Of a stretch of DNA of 64,000 nucleotides, positions 43,717 through 52,958 are shown piece after piece. Location: NCBI GenBank assembly GCA_016793095.1, contig JAEUJQ010000018.1, positions 1 through 64,000 on the forward strand, given 5' to 3'. Origin of the DNA: Myxococcaceae bacterium (GTDB lineage: Bacteria > Myxococcota > Myxococcia > Myxococcales > Myxococcaceae). How positions within the stretch are numbered: position 1 is the stretch's first letter; every line of letters starts with the position of its first letter. The translations under genes were made by a program, and so were the position numbers. The notes under the pieces were generated by a model that worked only from the letters and a program-made list of their open reading frames with translations, was not told the origin of the DNA and searched no databases.

Positions 43717-43918
43717 CGGATGTCGGATGAGTCCTGGTACGGGAGCCGTCGGCGAAGCGGCAAGTCCCGTGCAGCTCGGCCCTCTGGTGGTGGTTGGCCC
43801 GAAGTCACCTCAGCACCTACATCGTCTGGGCTGAGCGACCTCGACCCGCCGCGCGCGCGTGTGGAGTAGGCTCGCCCACCGGACGGGGCTTTCCTTCAAG
43901 CAAGCGGGGTTCTCGCGA

Positions 43919-46900
43919 ATGCGGTCTTTGACCTGGTGGTGGGCGTGTGTTGCGGCGCTGCTGAGCGCCGCGTGCAGCGATCCAGGACGGCTCGGGACGC
44001 GGGACCTCGAAGACGCGCTGGCCTCCGAGCGGCTCGGCGTGCGCGTCGAGCTCTCGGCTGCGTCGCAGCTGACGCGCGTGCCAGACGGCTTCCAGCCGGC
44101 GCCGATGGCCAGCGGGTATGGCCGCCGGCTCGGAGCTCCGCGGGGCGAGGTCGTCATCTCGTCGGGCACCGGCGTGCAGGCGAAGCTGACTCCACGGTCG
44201 GGGCCGCTCGACTTCGCGGCGTGGGGGCCGGGCGTCGCCGCCGGCGAGGCGGTGGTGTACTCGTCGGCCGACGGGCGAGCCGCGCAGGTGCTCCGGCCAC
44301 AGCCCGACGGCGTGAAGGAAGACCTCGTGCTGACGGCGTCGCTCGGAGACACCGTGCGCTTCGAGTGGGCGCTCGAGGTCGCCGAGGGCCTCGTGGCCAC
44401 GCTCGATGACGACGGAGCCCTACGCGTGCGCGCGAAGACGGGCGAGCGGCAGGCGCGCTTCGTGATCCCCGCGCCCGTGGTGAGGACCCGCGCCGGCGCT
44501 ACGACGAAGCAGCCCGTTCGTTTCTCGCTGACAGGCGCCGGGCCCTGGACGCTCTCGCTCGAGGCGAACGGGCTCGACGCGCTCGGCTACCCGCTGAGCA
44601 TCGATCCCACCATCGTGGTGACGAGCACCGCCGAGCTGCTCGCGGGCACCCTCGAAGACTCGACCGTCGTGACGGCTGGCGCGGTCGTTCGAAGCGCACC
44701 GGCCACCATCGCCGCCAACCCCGTCTCGCAGATGGCGCCCACGGGCCTCTCGTCCATCGACAGCCACGCGGCCGTCGCGGCGAATGGCTTCGTGTATGTC
44801 CTGGGTGGCACCACAGGAGTGCTGTCGAATGACGTCTCGTACGCGACGCTCGCCCCTGGCGCGGTCGGCACGTTCACCTCGACGACGCCGTTCACGACGC
44901 CTCGCGTAGGACTTGGCGCCGCGGCCACCAACGGCTTCCTGTATCTGATGGGCGGTAGTGACGGCGGCACCGGCCAGCTGGGAGACGTGCAGTGGGCCCC
45001 CATCAACGCGAACGGAACGCTGGGGAGCTTCTCGGCGGTGACTCTTCCTGCTGCTCAGCGCCGCTCGGAACATTGCGTCGTCGCGTCCAACGGCTACCTC
45101 TACCTCGCAGGTGGCACCTCGCCCAGCGTCGGCGTTCCGCTCTCTGACGTTCAGGTCGCGCGCCTCAACGCCGATGGTTCCCCTGGCTCGTTCTCGGCGA
45201 CCAGCGCTTTGCCTGGTCCACGCAGCGGCCTCGCCTGTGTCATCACTGGAGGCCGCTTCTACGTGCTTGGTGGAGCAACGAGCCCATCGACGGTGATCAA
45301 CACCGTTCACTTCGCCGCCATTCTGCCCGACGGAACGCTCGGCCCGTTTGTGCAGACCACCTCCTTTCCGAACGCACGCTTCCGTCACGTCGTCGCAGCG
45401 GTCGACGGGCTCATGCTCGTCAGCGGTGGTCGTGCCGGTGTCGCCATCTTCAGCGATCTGCTGTTCGCGCGAATCAACGCCGACGGCACCCTCAGCGAGT
45501 TCCGCTCAGCAGGACTCGGTTTCCAGCAGCGCTTTGCGCACGCAGCGGTCTCGACCGGCGGTGTGCTGACCCTCCTGGGCGGCCGCGACTCCTCGACCCG
45601 CGTCAATGACGTTGCGCATGTGGTGACCAGCAGCCTGCCGACGATCCTCCCACCCAGCCCGTCATCGGTCGGGCTCTCGTCCGACCGCGCCGACGCTGTC
45701 GTCGTGCCGCATCGCGGCCGCCTCTATCTCATTGGTGGAACCCCGGCCGCGGATCTCGAGGTCGCACCGCTCTTGACCGATGGTGGTTTCGGCACGTTCG
45801 TCTCTGTCGCGACCAGCCCCAACGGGGTCTACGGGCACGCGGCCTTCATTCGAGACGAGTGGCTGTACTCGCTGGGGGGCGTTCGCGGCGCCAACCCCCA
45901 GAGCCTCGTCGAGCGGGTTGAGCTCTACCCCGACGGCGGTGCCGGGGTGTTCGCCGATGAGCCCACCTTCCTTCCCCAGCCGTTGCGTGAGCACACGGTC
46001 TCGGTTGCCGGGTCGACGATGTACGTCGTCGGCGGGCTCACGGGAGTCGGCATCACCACCGGCGAGACGCCCCGCGCGACCGTCTGGAGAGCACCGCTCG
46101 ACGGCGGTGCGTTCATCGATGCCGGGACGCTCCCTGGCACGCGCTGGGGCCACGCCTCGGTCGTCCACAACGGGAAGCTGTACGTGATTGGCGGGTCGGC
46201 TGGTGACGCCGGCACGCCTGGCGCCGTCGCTGATGTCTTCGTGGCGACCATCAACGCCGATGGCTCCCTCTCTTCTTTCGCCCCGACGACGTCACTGCCG
46301 GACGCGCGCCGCAACCACGTCGCCGTAGCGGCATCCGGCACGCTCGTGGTGTACGGAGGGGAGACCAACGCTGGCGGCGCGAGCAACGTCGCCTGGGTCT
46401 CGCGCTTCCTCGCCGATGGCGGGCTCGACAGCTTCGCCTCGCAGGGCGGAGTGATTGGGTTCGCCGCCCGCGCGAGCCAGGCGGGCGCGTTCGCTGACGG
46501 GAACCTCATCGTCCTGGGAGGGACGGGCAGCCTCAGTTCGACGCGTGAGGGGCGCGTCATGCCCATCGGCGGAACGCGCGGCATGCTGGCGCCGTTCACA
46601 GCGCAGGGCGCGATCTTCGATCCCCGCGCGCACCACGCGACGGTTGCGGCCAACGGTTGGCTGTATGTGCTCGGCGGGTCGAGGGGCTCCGTGCCCCTCA
46701 CTGACGTGCAGTACGCCCCCATTGCGGCGGACGGCCTGGTGGGAGCCGCCAGTCCAGACACGTTGCCTGCCGCGCTCGCGCGTGAAGGCCTGGGGGCCGT
46801 CGCGGTGCAGGGGCGCGTGTACCTCGTCGGAGGTCGCAACAGCACCGCTGCGTACAACGACGTGCAGTACGCCAGCATTCTCTCCGACGGCTCGCTGGGG

Positions 46901-49900
46901 CCATACAGCGCCGGCGCTTCCTTCTCCATCGGCCGCGACCGGCACGCCGTGGTTTCCTACCGAGGCTGGCTCTACGTCATCGGCGGGAGAGACCAGGCGC
47001 TCGCGCCGCTCAGCGACGTTCAGCGGGCCGCGATCAACACCAACGGCTCGGTCGGGACCTTCACGCCCACGACCCCGCTCACGTCCCCGCGGCACAGCCT
47101 CACGGCGGTGGCCCACGACGGCTGGCTCTACGTCATCGGCGGCGCCTCGAACGGCAACCGCCTGGCGATCGTCGAGGCTGCGCCCATCAACGCCGACGGG
47201 TCGCTGGGGAGCTTCTCGGCGCGAACGGCGCTCCCTGGTGCGCGGTCAGAGCACGCGAGCTTCGCGGCAGGGGGCTTCCTCTACGTGTTGGGAGGGACGG
47301 TCGGCTTCGCGGTCGATGACGTGCTCTACGCACCCATCTCGGCCGGCGGTTTGCTCGGCCCATTCCAGGTGACGAAGTCGTTCCAGTCAGCGCGACGTGG
47401 CCTGGCCGTTGCGACGTTGGCCGGGCGCGTCTACGTCACCGGCGGCTTGGACGACAACAGCGCTGAGTTGCTCGATGTGCAGGTCGCCAGCCTCTCCACC
47501 AGCCCCGCCGTCGGCACTTACTCGAAGCTCTTCGATACCAACGGGCGCTCGACGCTTGTGTCCCTCACCGTCGGTGGCACGAGCGCGGCGCGTGGGGCCG
47601 TGAGCCTGCGGACCGCCGCCGCGCCGCTGTCCGGCCTGTTTGGCGCCACTGCAGGACCGTCGGCGGTCACGCTCGGCACGCCCGTGCCACTTGGCCAGAC
47701 GAACCAGCGGTGGCTCTGGGCGCAGGTCACCCTCGATGACAGCGATGCGGTAGTGGTGAACCCCGACGCCCCACGGCGCGACGTGACGGACCTGAGTCTC
47801 CTCTACAATCCGAACCCGCAGTTGACACCACCCACTGCCACCTGTCCGCCCCGTGGCCTGGTGTCGTTCACCTGCTCAGGAGGGTCAGACGCTGGCTTTA
47901 CCTTCGCCGTCACCACCAACGCCTCCATGGGTGCCAGCGTCAACGCGAGCGGGCAGTACCAGGCTGGCGCGACCGGCAACGTGACCGACGTCGTGCAGTG
48001 CATCGACTCGGCGGGAGTGTCTGAGACGGCGCAGGTGTTGGTGGGGCCTGGTGTCTCCATCTCGCCCGGTGGGCCCAACGTTGCCCCGCGCGGCTCCCTC
48101 GCCTTCGTGGCCGACGGCGGCAGCCGGACTGGCTTCAACTGGTCGCTGCCGAGCAACGCGTCGAGCGGGGCCATCGTAGCGGCGACGGGCGCCTACACCG
48201 CAGGCGCGACAGGCAACGTCACCGACGTCGTCGCGGTCGTCGACTCGCTCGGCAACACCGCGCAGGTGAGCGTGGCGGTCGGCCCGCAGGTGTCCATCAC
48301 GCCGGCGACCGTCGCCGTGCCGCCGGGCGGCAGCCAGGTCTTCGGCGCCGATGGGGGCAGCCGCGCCTTCACCTTCTCTTTGCTGTTCAACAACTCCGAT
48401 GGGGGCCTCACCGGCAGCGCGTACACCGCTGGCAGCGTCGGCAACACCACCGACGCCGTGCGCGTCACCGACACCCTGGGCAACACGGCGACGGCGACCA
48501 TCACCGTGGGGCCCGGCGTGTCTGTCGCGCCGGCGAGCGTCATGCTGCCGCCTCGTGGGCGTCAGCAGTTCACCGCTTCGGGCGGCACCGACGCCGGCTT
48601 CGCCTGGAGCCTGTCGCCGAGCGGCTCCAGCGGCACGGTGTCGGCCACCGGCAGCTACCAGGCAGGTGCGGTGGGCAACAGCACCGACGTCGTGGTGGCG
48701 CGCGACAACCTCGGCAACGTCGGCGCCGCCACCGTCAGCGTCGGCCCCGGCATCTCGGTCTCGCCGTCGTCGCCGACGACCGCGCCGCGCGCGACCATCA
48801 CCTTCACCGCCATGGGCGGCAGCAACCTCGGCTTCATGTACGGCCTCGTCAGCACGCAGTCCGACGCCAGCATCACCGACGCCGGCGTCTACACCGCAGG
48901 CCCGGGTCGCCTGCAGGGCGACGGAGGCATCTTCGACATCGACACCGTGCGGGTCGTCGACTCGCTCGGCAACACGCTCGACTTCACCGTCGAGGTCACC
49001 AACGGCCTCGGCATCACGCCACGGGCCGTCTCGGTGCCCCCGCGCTCGCTCGTCAGCCTCTCGGTGACGGGTGGGAGCGCCCCGTATGGGTGGTCGGTTC
49101 CGACGAACCGCTCCGGCGGCAGCCTCGATGCGGGCGCGGCCTCCGCCGAATACCAGGTCGGTCCCGTCGGCTCCGTCGTCGACGAGGTGCGGGTGACGGA
49201 CGCGCTCGGCGAGTTCAGGACCTCCACCATCACAGTGACGGCCGGGGTGTCGGTGATGCCGGCGACGGCGTCGTCCCCGCCGAGAGGCAGCGTGTCCTTC
49301 ACCGCGAACGGCGGGGCGGGGGCGCCGTTCGCGTGGTCGCTCGCGACGAACGCCTCGGGCGGCTCCATCACGCCATCGGGCGTCTACACGGCGGGCAGCA
49401 CCGGCGCGGTGAGCGACGTGGTGCAGGCGACCGACCCGCTCGGCAACGTGGCGAGCGCGACGGTGATGGTCGGGCCCGTCATCTCCATCGTGCCCCCCAG
49501 CTCGTCGGTTCCGCCCCGCGGCCAGCAGGCCTTCAGTGCGTCGGGCGGCGCGGGCTCGTACTCGTGGACGGTGGTGAGCCCGTCGGGTGGCCTCATCAAC
49601 GGCGTCACCGGCGAGTACACGGCGGGCAGCCTCGGCGGCGTCACCGACATCGTGCAGGTGCGTGACCCGCTCGGGAACACCGCCAGCGCGAACGTCTCGG
49701 TGACGGGCTCGCTGTCGCTCATGCCCACGGCGCCGTCGGTCGCCCCGAATGGCCCGCTCACCTTCACGGCCCAGGGCGGAACGCCGCCGCTGCGCTGGGA
49801 GCTCATGCCGAACCGCTCCGGCGGCACGCTCGACATGCTGGGTGCCTATCGCGCTGGCGCCACGCCGTCGGTCACCGACACCGTGCGCGTCACCGACTCG

Positions 49901-51394
49901 CTGGGGAACTCGGTGTCGACGGACGTCGCGGTCGGCGTCGGGGTCTCCATCTCGCCGGCGAACCCCACCATCGGCGCGGGCGGCGCGGTCGTCTTCACCG
50001 CCTCGGGCGGGAGTGGCGAGGGCTATCAGTGGGCCATCACCTCAAACGTCTCGGGCGGCAGCATCCTCGCCGATGGCACGTTCACGGCCGGCCCGACGGT
50101 GGGGCTCGACACCGTGCAGGTGACGGACTCGCTGGGGAACACCGCGAGCACCTCGGTCTCGGTCATCTCCGGCGGCGTGGTGAACCAGGTGCCGTTCTCG
50201 CAGCGCCCGCCGGTCAGCGGCTGGTCGTGCGGCTGCAGCACCGGCGGTGACGCCCTCGGCGTCGTCGCGCTGGCCCTGCTGCTCGCCCGCGCCCGGCGGC
50301 GGAGGGGCGCCGGCCTGCTCGCGGTGGTGCTCGTCGCCTCGCTGCCCGCCCTCGCCGCGCCCGCCGGCACGAAGAAGAAGAAGGAGAAGCCGGCCGTGAC
50401 GAAGCCCGCCGTCACCCCGCAGCCGACGCCGCCGGTGACGCCGCCCGCGCCCGAGCCGCCGCCAGCCCCCGTGGTGACGACGCCCCCGCCCGCGCCGATG
50501 CCGAAGGACGGCAAGCTGTCCGTCGCGGTGCTCGACATCGACGTCACCGTGCCGAACGAGAAGCTCGACGGCGCCGCGTTCAGCGAGATGCTCGTCAACT
50601 CCATCGACGGCACGGGCATGTTCCGCGTCATCAGCTCGAAGGAGATCGTCACCCTCATCGGCCTCGAGCGGCAGCGGCAGCTGCTCGGTTGCTCAGAGGA
50701 CTCGAGCTGCATGGCCGAGATCGCCAACGCGCTGGGGTCCGAGCTGGTGGCGCAGGGCTCGGTCGGCAAGGTCGGCGCGACGTACCTCGTGTCGGTGCGG
50801 CTCATCGATGGCCGCACATCGCGCACCGCTGCGCGCGCGAACGCCGAGGTGACCGACCCGAACGCGCTCCTGCGGGCCGTGTGGACCTCATCGCAGGAGA
50901 TGCTCGACAAGTACGGCGCGAGCCTTCCGCCGGAGCAAGCGGCGAAGTGGGCGGCGCGCCCCAAGCAGCAAGCGCCGGCGCAGGTGGCGGTCGACACCAC
51001 CCCCAACTTCTTTGGCGTGCAGGCCGGCGCGGTAGCCGGGTACCAGGTGTTGTCGGAGGCGGGGAAGCGGGGCTCCATCGGGGCGCAGGTCGACGTCACC
51101 TTCCAGCGCGGGCGTCTCGACCTCGCGGCGGGCCTCATCATCGGCCCCAACCTCGGCGTGCGGCTCACCGCGACGTGGGCGCTCATCGCCAGCCGGTTTC
51201 GGCTCGGCGTCGGGCTCCGCGGGGCTGGCTACCCGGGCATCGGCCTCTACGGCGGCGGGCTGGTGACGACGGCGGAGTTCACCATCGTCTCGGTCTGGTC
51301 GGTGTTCGCCGCGGGCGGCGCGGAGGTCTCTCCCGGAGGAAGTGCGCCGGTCCTGGTGCTGCTCGGCACCGCCGGCACTGGAGTTCGTTTCTGA
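43919..51394 (+). CDS. Giant kelch/Ig surface protein with internal MYXO-CTERM tail and C-terminal CsgG/LpoB-like plus barrel region
   Basis: 2,491 residues from the ATG at 43919 (lipobox LSAAC, Cys19). After a beta-rich domain come 18 kelch motifs (about 280-1200, each with Y[VLI]xGG), enough for three six-blade propellers. About ten Ig-like repeats of near 80 residues follow (about 1300-2085, with VPPRG and SLGNTA motifs). Then comes a MYXO-CTERM-like tail: Cys2104/Cys2106, a hydrophobic stretch and RARRRR at 2124-2129. Instead of a stop there is a second signal-like segment (LLAVVLVASLPALAAPAG), a Lys/Pro-rich linker, a CsgG/LpoB-like domain (about 2195-2330) related to the 31840-32625 protein, and a beta-rich region ending in Phe that looks like an outer-membrane barrel. 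Either a polyprotein cut at the sorting tail, or two genes fused. Confidence 0.8.
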   Translation: MRSLTWWWACVAALLSAACSDPGRLGTRDLEDALASERLGVRVELSAASQLTRVPDGFQPAPMASGYGRRLGAPRGEVVISSGTGVQAKLTPRSGPLDFAAWGPGVAAGEAVVYSSADGRAAQVLRPQPDGVKEDLVLTASLGDTVRFEWALEVAEGLVATLDDDGALRVRAKTGERQARFVIPAPVVRTRAGATTKQPVRFSLTGAGPWTLSLEANGLDALGYPLSIDPTIVVTSTAELLAGTLEDSTVVTAGAVVRSAPATIAANPVSQMAPTGLSSIDSHAAVAANGFVYVLGGTTGVLSNDVSYATLAPGAVGTFTSTTPFTTPRVGLGAAATNGFLYLMGGSDGGTGQLGDVQWAPINANGTLGSFSAVTLPAAQRRSEHCVVASNGYLYLAGGTSPSVGVPLSDVQVARLNADGSPGSFSATSALPGPRSGLACVITGGRFYVLGGATSPSTVINTVHFAAILPDGTLGPFVQTTSFPNARFRHVVAAVDGLMLVSGGRAGVAIFSDLLFARINADGTLSEFRSAGLGFQQRFAHAAVSTGGVLTLLGGRDSSTRVNDVAHVVTSSLPTILPPSPSSVGLSSDRADAVVVPHRGRLYLIGGTPAADLEVAPLLTDGGFGTFVSVATSPNGVYGHAAFIRDEWLYSLGGVRGANPQSLVERVELYPDGGAGVFADEPTFLPQPLREHTVSVAGSTMYVVGGLTGVGITTGETPRATVWRAPLDGGAFIDAGTLPGTRWGHASVVHNGKLYVIGGSAGDAGTPGAVADVFVATINADGSLSSFAPTTSLPDARRNHVAVAASGTLVVYGGETNAGGASNVAWVSRFLADGGLDSFASQGGVIGFAARASQAGAFADGNLIVLGGTGSLSSTREGRVMPIGGTRGMLAPFTAQGAIFDPRAHHATVAANGWLYVLGGSRGSVPLTDVQYAPIAADGLVGAASPDTLPAALAREGLGAVAVQGRVYLVGGRNSTAAYNDVQYASILSDGSLGPYSAGASFSIGRDRHAVVSYRGWLYVIGGRDQALAPLSDVQRAAINTNGSVGTFTPTTPLTSPRHSLTAVAHDGWLYVIGGASNGNRLAIVEAAPINADGSLGSFSARTALPGARSEHASFAAGGFLYVLGGTVGFAVDDVLYAPISAGGLLGPFQVTKSFQSARRGLAVATLAGRVYVTGGLDDNSAELLDVQVASLSTSPAVGTYSKLFDTNGRSTLVSLTVGGTSAARGAVSLRTAAAPLSGLFGATAGPSAVTLGTPVPLGQTNQRWLWAQVTLDDSDAVVVNPDAPRRDVTDLSLLYNPNPQLTPPTATCPPRGLVSFTCSGGSDAGFTFAVTTNASMGASVNASGQYQAGATGNVTDVVQCIDSAGVSETAQVLVGPGVSISPGGPNVAPRGSLAFVADGGSRTGFNWSLPSNASSGAIVAATGAYTAGATGNVTDVVAVVDSLGNTAQVSVAVGPQVSITPATVAVPPGGSQVFGADGGSRAFTFSLLFNNSDGGLTGSAYTAGSVGNTTDAVRVTDTLGNTATATITVGPGVSVAPASVMLPPRGRQQFTASGGTDAGFAWSLSPSGSSGTVSATGSYQAGAVGNSTDVVVARDNLGNVGAATVSVGPGISVSPSSPTTAPRATITFTAMGGSNLGFMYGLVSTQSDASITDAGVYTAGPGRLQGDGGIFDIDTVRVVDSLGNTLDFTVEVTNGLGITPRAVSVPPRSLVSLSVTGGSAPYGWSVPTNRSGGSLDAGAASAEYQVGPVGSVVDEVRVTDALGEFRTSTITVTAGVSVMPATASSPPRGSVSFTANGGAGAPFAWSLATNASGGSITPSGVYTAGSTGAVSDVVQATDPLGNVASATVMVGPVISIVPPSSSVPPRGQQAFSASGGAGSYSWTVVSPSGGLINGVTGEYTAGSLGGVTDIVQVRDPLGNTASANVSVTGSLSLMPTAPSVAPNGPLTFTAQGGTPPLRWELMPNRSGGTLDMLGAYRAGATPSVTDTVRVTDSLGNSVSTDVAVGVGVSISPANPTIGAGGAVVFTASGGSGEGYQWAITSNVSGGSILADGTFTAGPTVGLDTVQVTDSLGNTASTSVSVISGGVVNQVPFSQRPPVSGWSCGCSTGGDALGVVALALLLARARRRRGAGLLAVVLVASLPALAAPAGTKKKKEKPAVTKPAVTPQPTPPVTPPAPEPPPAPVVTTPPPAPMPKDGKLSVAVLDIDVTVPNEKLDGAAFSEMLVNSIDGTGMFRVISSKEIVTLIGLERQRQLLGCSEDSSCMAEIANALGSELVAQGSVGKVGATYLVSVRLIDGRTSRTAARANAEVTDPNALLRAVWTSSQEMLDKYGASLPPEQAAKWAARPKQQAPAQVAVDTTPNFFGVQAGAVAGYQVLSEAGKRGSIGAQVDVTFQRGRLDLAAGLIIGPNLGVRLTATWALIASRFRLGVGLRGAGYPGIGLYGGGLVTTAEFTIVSVWSVFAAGGAEVSPGGSAPVLVLLGTAGTGVRF

Positions 51395-51942
51395 GATTCA
51401 GCCCGTGCGCTCTGCACCCGTCGAAGAGCGCCGACACTGCCTGCGCGCGGTGCGGGGGCTTCATCTGCGAGTGGTGCGTCAAGCTCGCGCCTGATTGGGG
51501 CCCGGGCCTGTGCGCCGACTGCCAGCAGCTCGTGCACTCGGGCCCTTCGCCGGGCACGCGAGAGGCTCGCACGCGCGGCGTCGCGTTCACCCTCTCGATG
51601 GGGTGGACGGTGCTGGTGCTCGCCCGGGACGTGGAGGCTGGCTTCGGGGCGCTCCCTTCGCTCGAGGGCGTCGTGATGCTGGTGCTGGGCCTGCCGCTGA
51701 TTGCCGGCGCGGCGGTCGCGATGATGGCGGTGCTGCTGCGTCGTCGCGAGGCGCCGCGCATCGCCCAGGTCGTCCTGGGAGGGTTCTTCGCCCTCGCGCT
51801 GCTCGAGCTCGCGGTGGACGACGAGCGCTCGAGCCACCTCCTCCGCCTGCTCCTGAACCTCGGCCTGCCGCTCGCGTGGCTCGCCTGGTTCTCGTTCTCA
51901 CCTGAGGTGCCGCGGCTGTTCGTGAACGGCCCACGTCGCTGA
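51391..51942 (+). CDS. Zinc-finger membrane protein (B-box-like)
   Basis: 183 residues if the start is the CTG at 51391, which overlaps the previous stop (CTGA) and gives MRFSPCALHP, the usual beginning of this type of protein. No ATG or GTG is available in the right place. The N-terminal zinc finger has paired Cys/His (CALH, CARCGGFICEWC, CADC). Three or four membrane helices follow (VVMLVLGLPLIAGAAVAMMA is the clearest). Function unknown. The start codon is the weak point. Confidence 0.65.
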   Translation: MRFSPCALHPSKSADTACARCGGFICEWCVKLAPDWGPGLCADCQQLVHSGPSPGTREARTRGVAFTLSMGWTVLVLARDVEAGFGALPSLEGVVMLVLGLPLIAGAAVAMMAVLLRRREAPRIAQVVLGGFFALALLELAVDDERSSHLLRLLLNLGLPLAWLAWFSFSPEVPRLFVNGPRR

Positions 51943-51950
51943 GTCGGCGC

Positions 51951-52838
51951 TCAGGGGCTCTTCGAGAAGAGCTCAGCGAACGCGTCGAACGCCGCGCGGA
52001 CGTTGGCCGAGGCGCGTCGCCCGGGGGCGCACACCGCGTGAACGTCTGGCCCGTCGGCGGCCTCGTCGGGCAGCAGCTCCACCAGGCGGCCCTGCTGCAG
52101 CAGGTCCTTCACCATGAAGTCGAAGGCCTGGCTCACGCCGAGGCCAGCGAGCACGCCCTCGAGCGCCGTCGGCCCGTGGTCCACCACCATCACCGGCCGC
52201 ACCGGCTTCGGCCCTGAGCGGAAGAGAAAGGGCCGCGGCCTGCTGTCGGGCGCGCGCACGACGATGGCGGGGTGCCCGACGAGCTCGTCGATGGTGCGCG
52301 GCGTGCCGTGCCGCGCCACCCAGCCGGGCGCCGCCACCGTGAGCAGGCGGGTCGCCCGGAGCCTCCGCGCCACCAGGGACGACTGCGCGAGGGAGCCGAT
52401 GCGCACCGCGACGTCGACGCGCTCCTCCGCGAAGCGCGAGAGCTGATCCGTCACCCGCACGTCGAAGGTGAGCCGGGGGAACCGCGAGCCGAGCAGCGCC
52501 AGCGCCGGCGTCAGCAACTGCGCCCCGATGAAGGGCACCGACACCACCAGCTCCCCCGACGGCTCCGTGTGCGCCGCAGCGAGCGCGTCGCGCCCACCTT
52601 TGACCGACGCCAGCGCCTGACGACAGCGCTCGAAGAAGAGCTCCCCGGCCGGCGTGAGGCCCACCGCGCGCGTGCTGCGCTGGAAGAGCGACTGGCCCAC
52701 GTCGGCCTCGAGCGCCTGCACCGCCTTGCTCACCGCTGCCGCGCTCACGCCCAGCCGGGCCGCGGCCTTGCGGAAGCTGCGCTCCTCGGCGACCGCGACG
52801 AACGGCACCACCCCTCGGAAGGTCTCGAGCTCTGCCAT
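51951..52838 (-). CDS. LysR-family transcriptional regulator
   Basis: 295 residues from the ATG at 52838. The winged helix-turn-helix is clear (SFRKAAARLGVSAAAVSKAV, then LEADVGQSLFQRSTRAVGLT). The effector domain (about 90-295) is of the subgroup common among regulators of short-chain dehydrogenases and oxidoreductases (SGELVVSVPF, ERVDVAVRIG). It is divergent from an SDR gene with 120 bp between starts, and that gap holds a LysR-type dyad. It probably controls the SDR gene and itself. Confidence 0.9.
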   Translation of the reverse strand: MAELETFRGVVPFVAVAEERSFRKAAARLGVSAAAVSKAVQALEADVGQSLFQRSTRAVGLTPAGELFFERCRQALASVKGGRDALAAAHTEPSGELVVSVPFIGAQLLTPALALLGSRFPRLTFDVRVTDQLSRFAEERVDVAVRIGSLAQSSLVARRLRATRLLTVAAPGWVARHGTPRTIDELVGHPAIVVRAPDSRPRPFLFRSGPKPVRPVMVVDHGPTALEGVLAGLGVSQAFDFMVKDLLQQGRLVELLPDEAADGPDVHAVCAPGRRASANVRAAFDAFAELFSKSP

Positions 52839-52847
52839 ATTGTTAAC

Positions 52848-52864
52848 CTCTGGTTGAATCAGAG
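52848..52864. promoter_or_regulatory. Candidate LysR binding site (T-N11-A dyad)
   Basis: CTCTG-N7-CAGAG forms a perfect interrupted palindrome containing the T-N11-A pattern of LysR-type sites. It lies ten bases from the regulator start codon inside an AT-richer stretch (two TGTTAA motifs nearby), in the divergent promoter region. Confidence 0.55.
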
Positions 52865-52958
52865 TGCAGAATGTCGGTGTTGTTAAGTGTTGGTTGTGTG
52901 CGCATCGTTGAGTCCATCGCTGGCCGCACTCCCGCGGCCGCGTGCGACGGAGACGACG

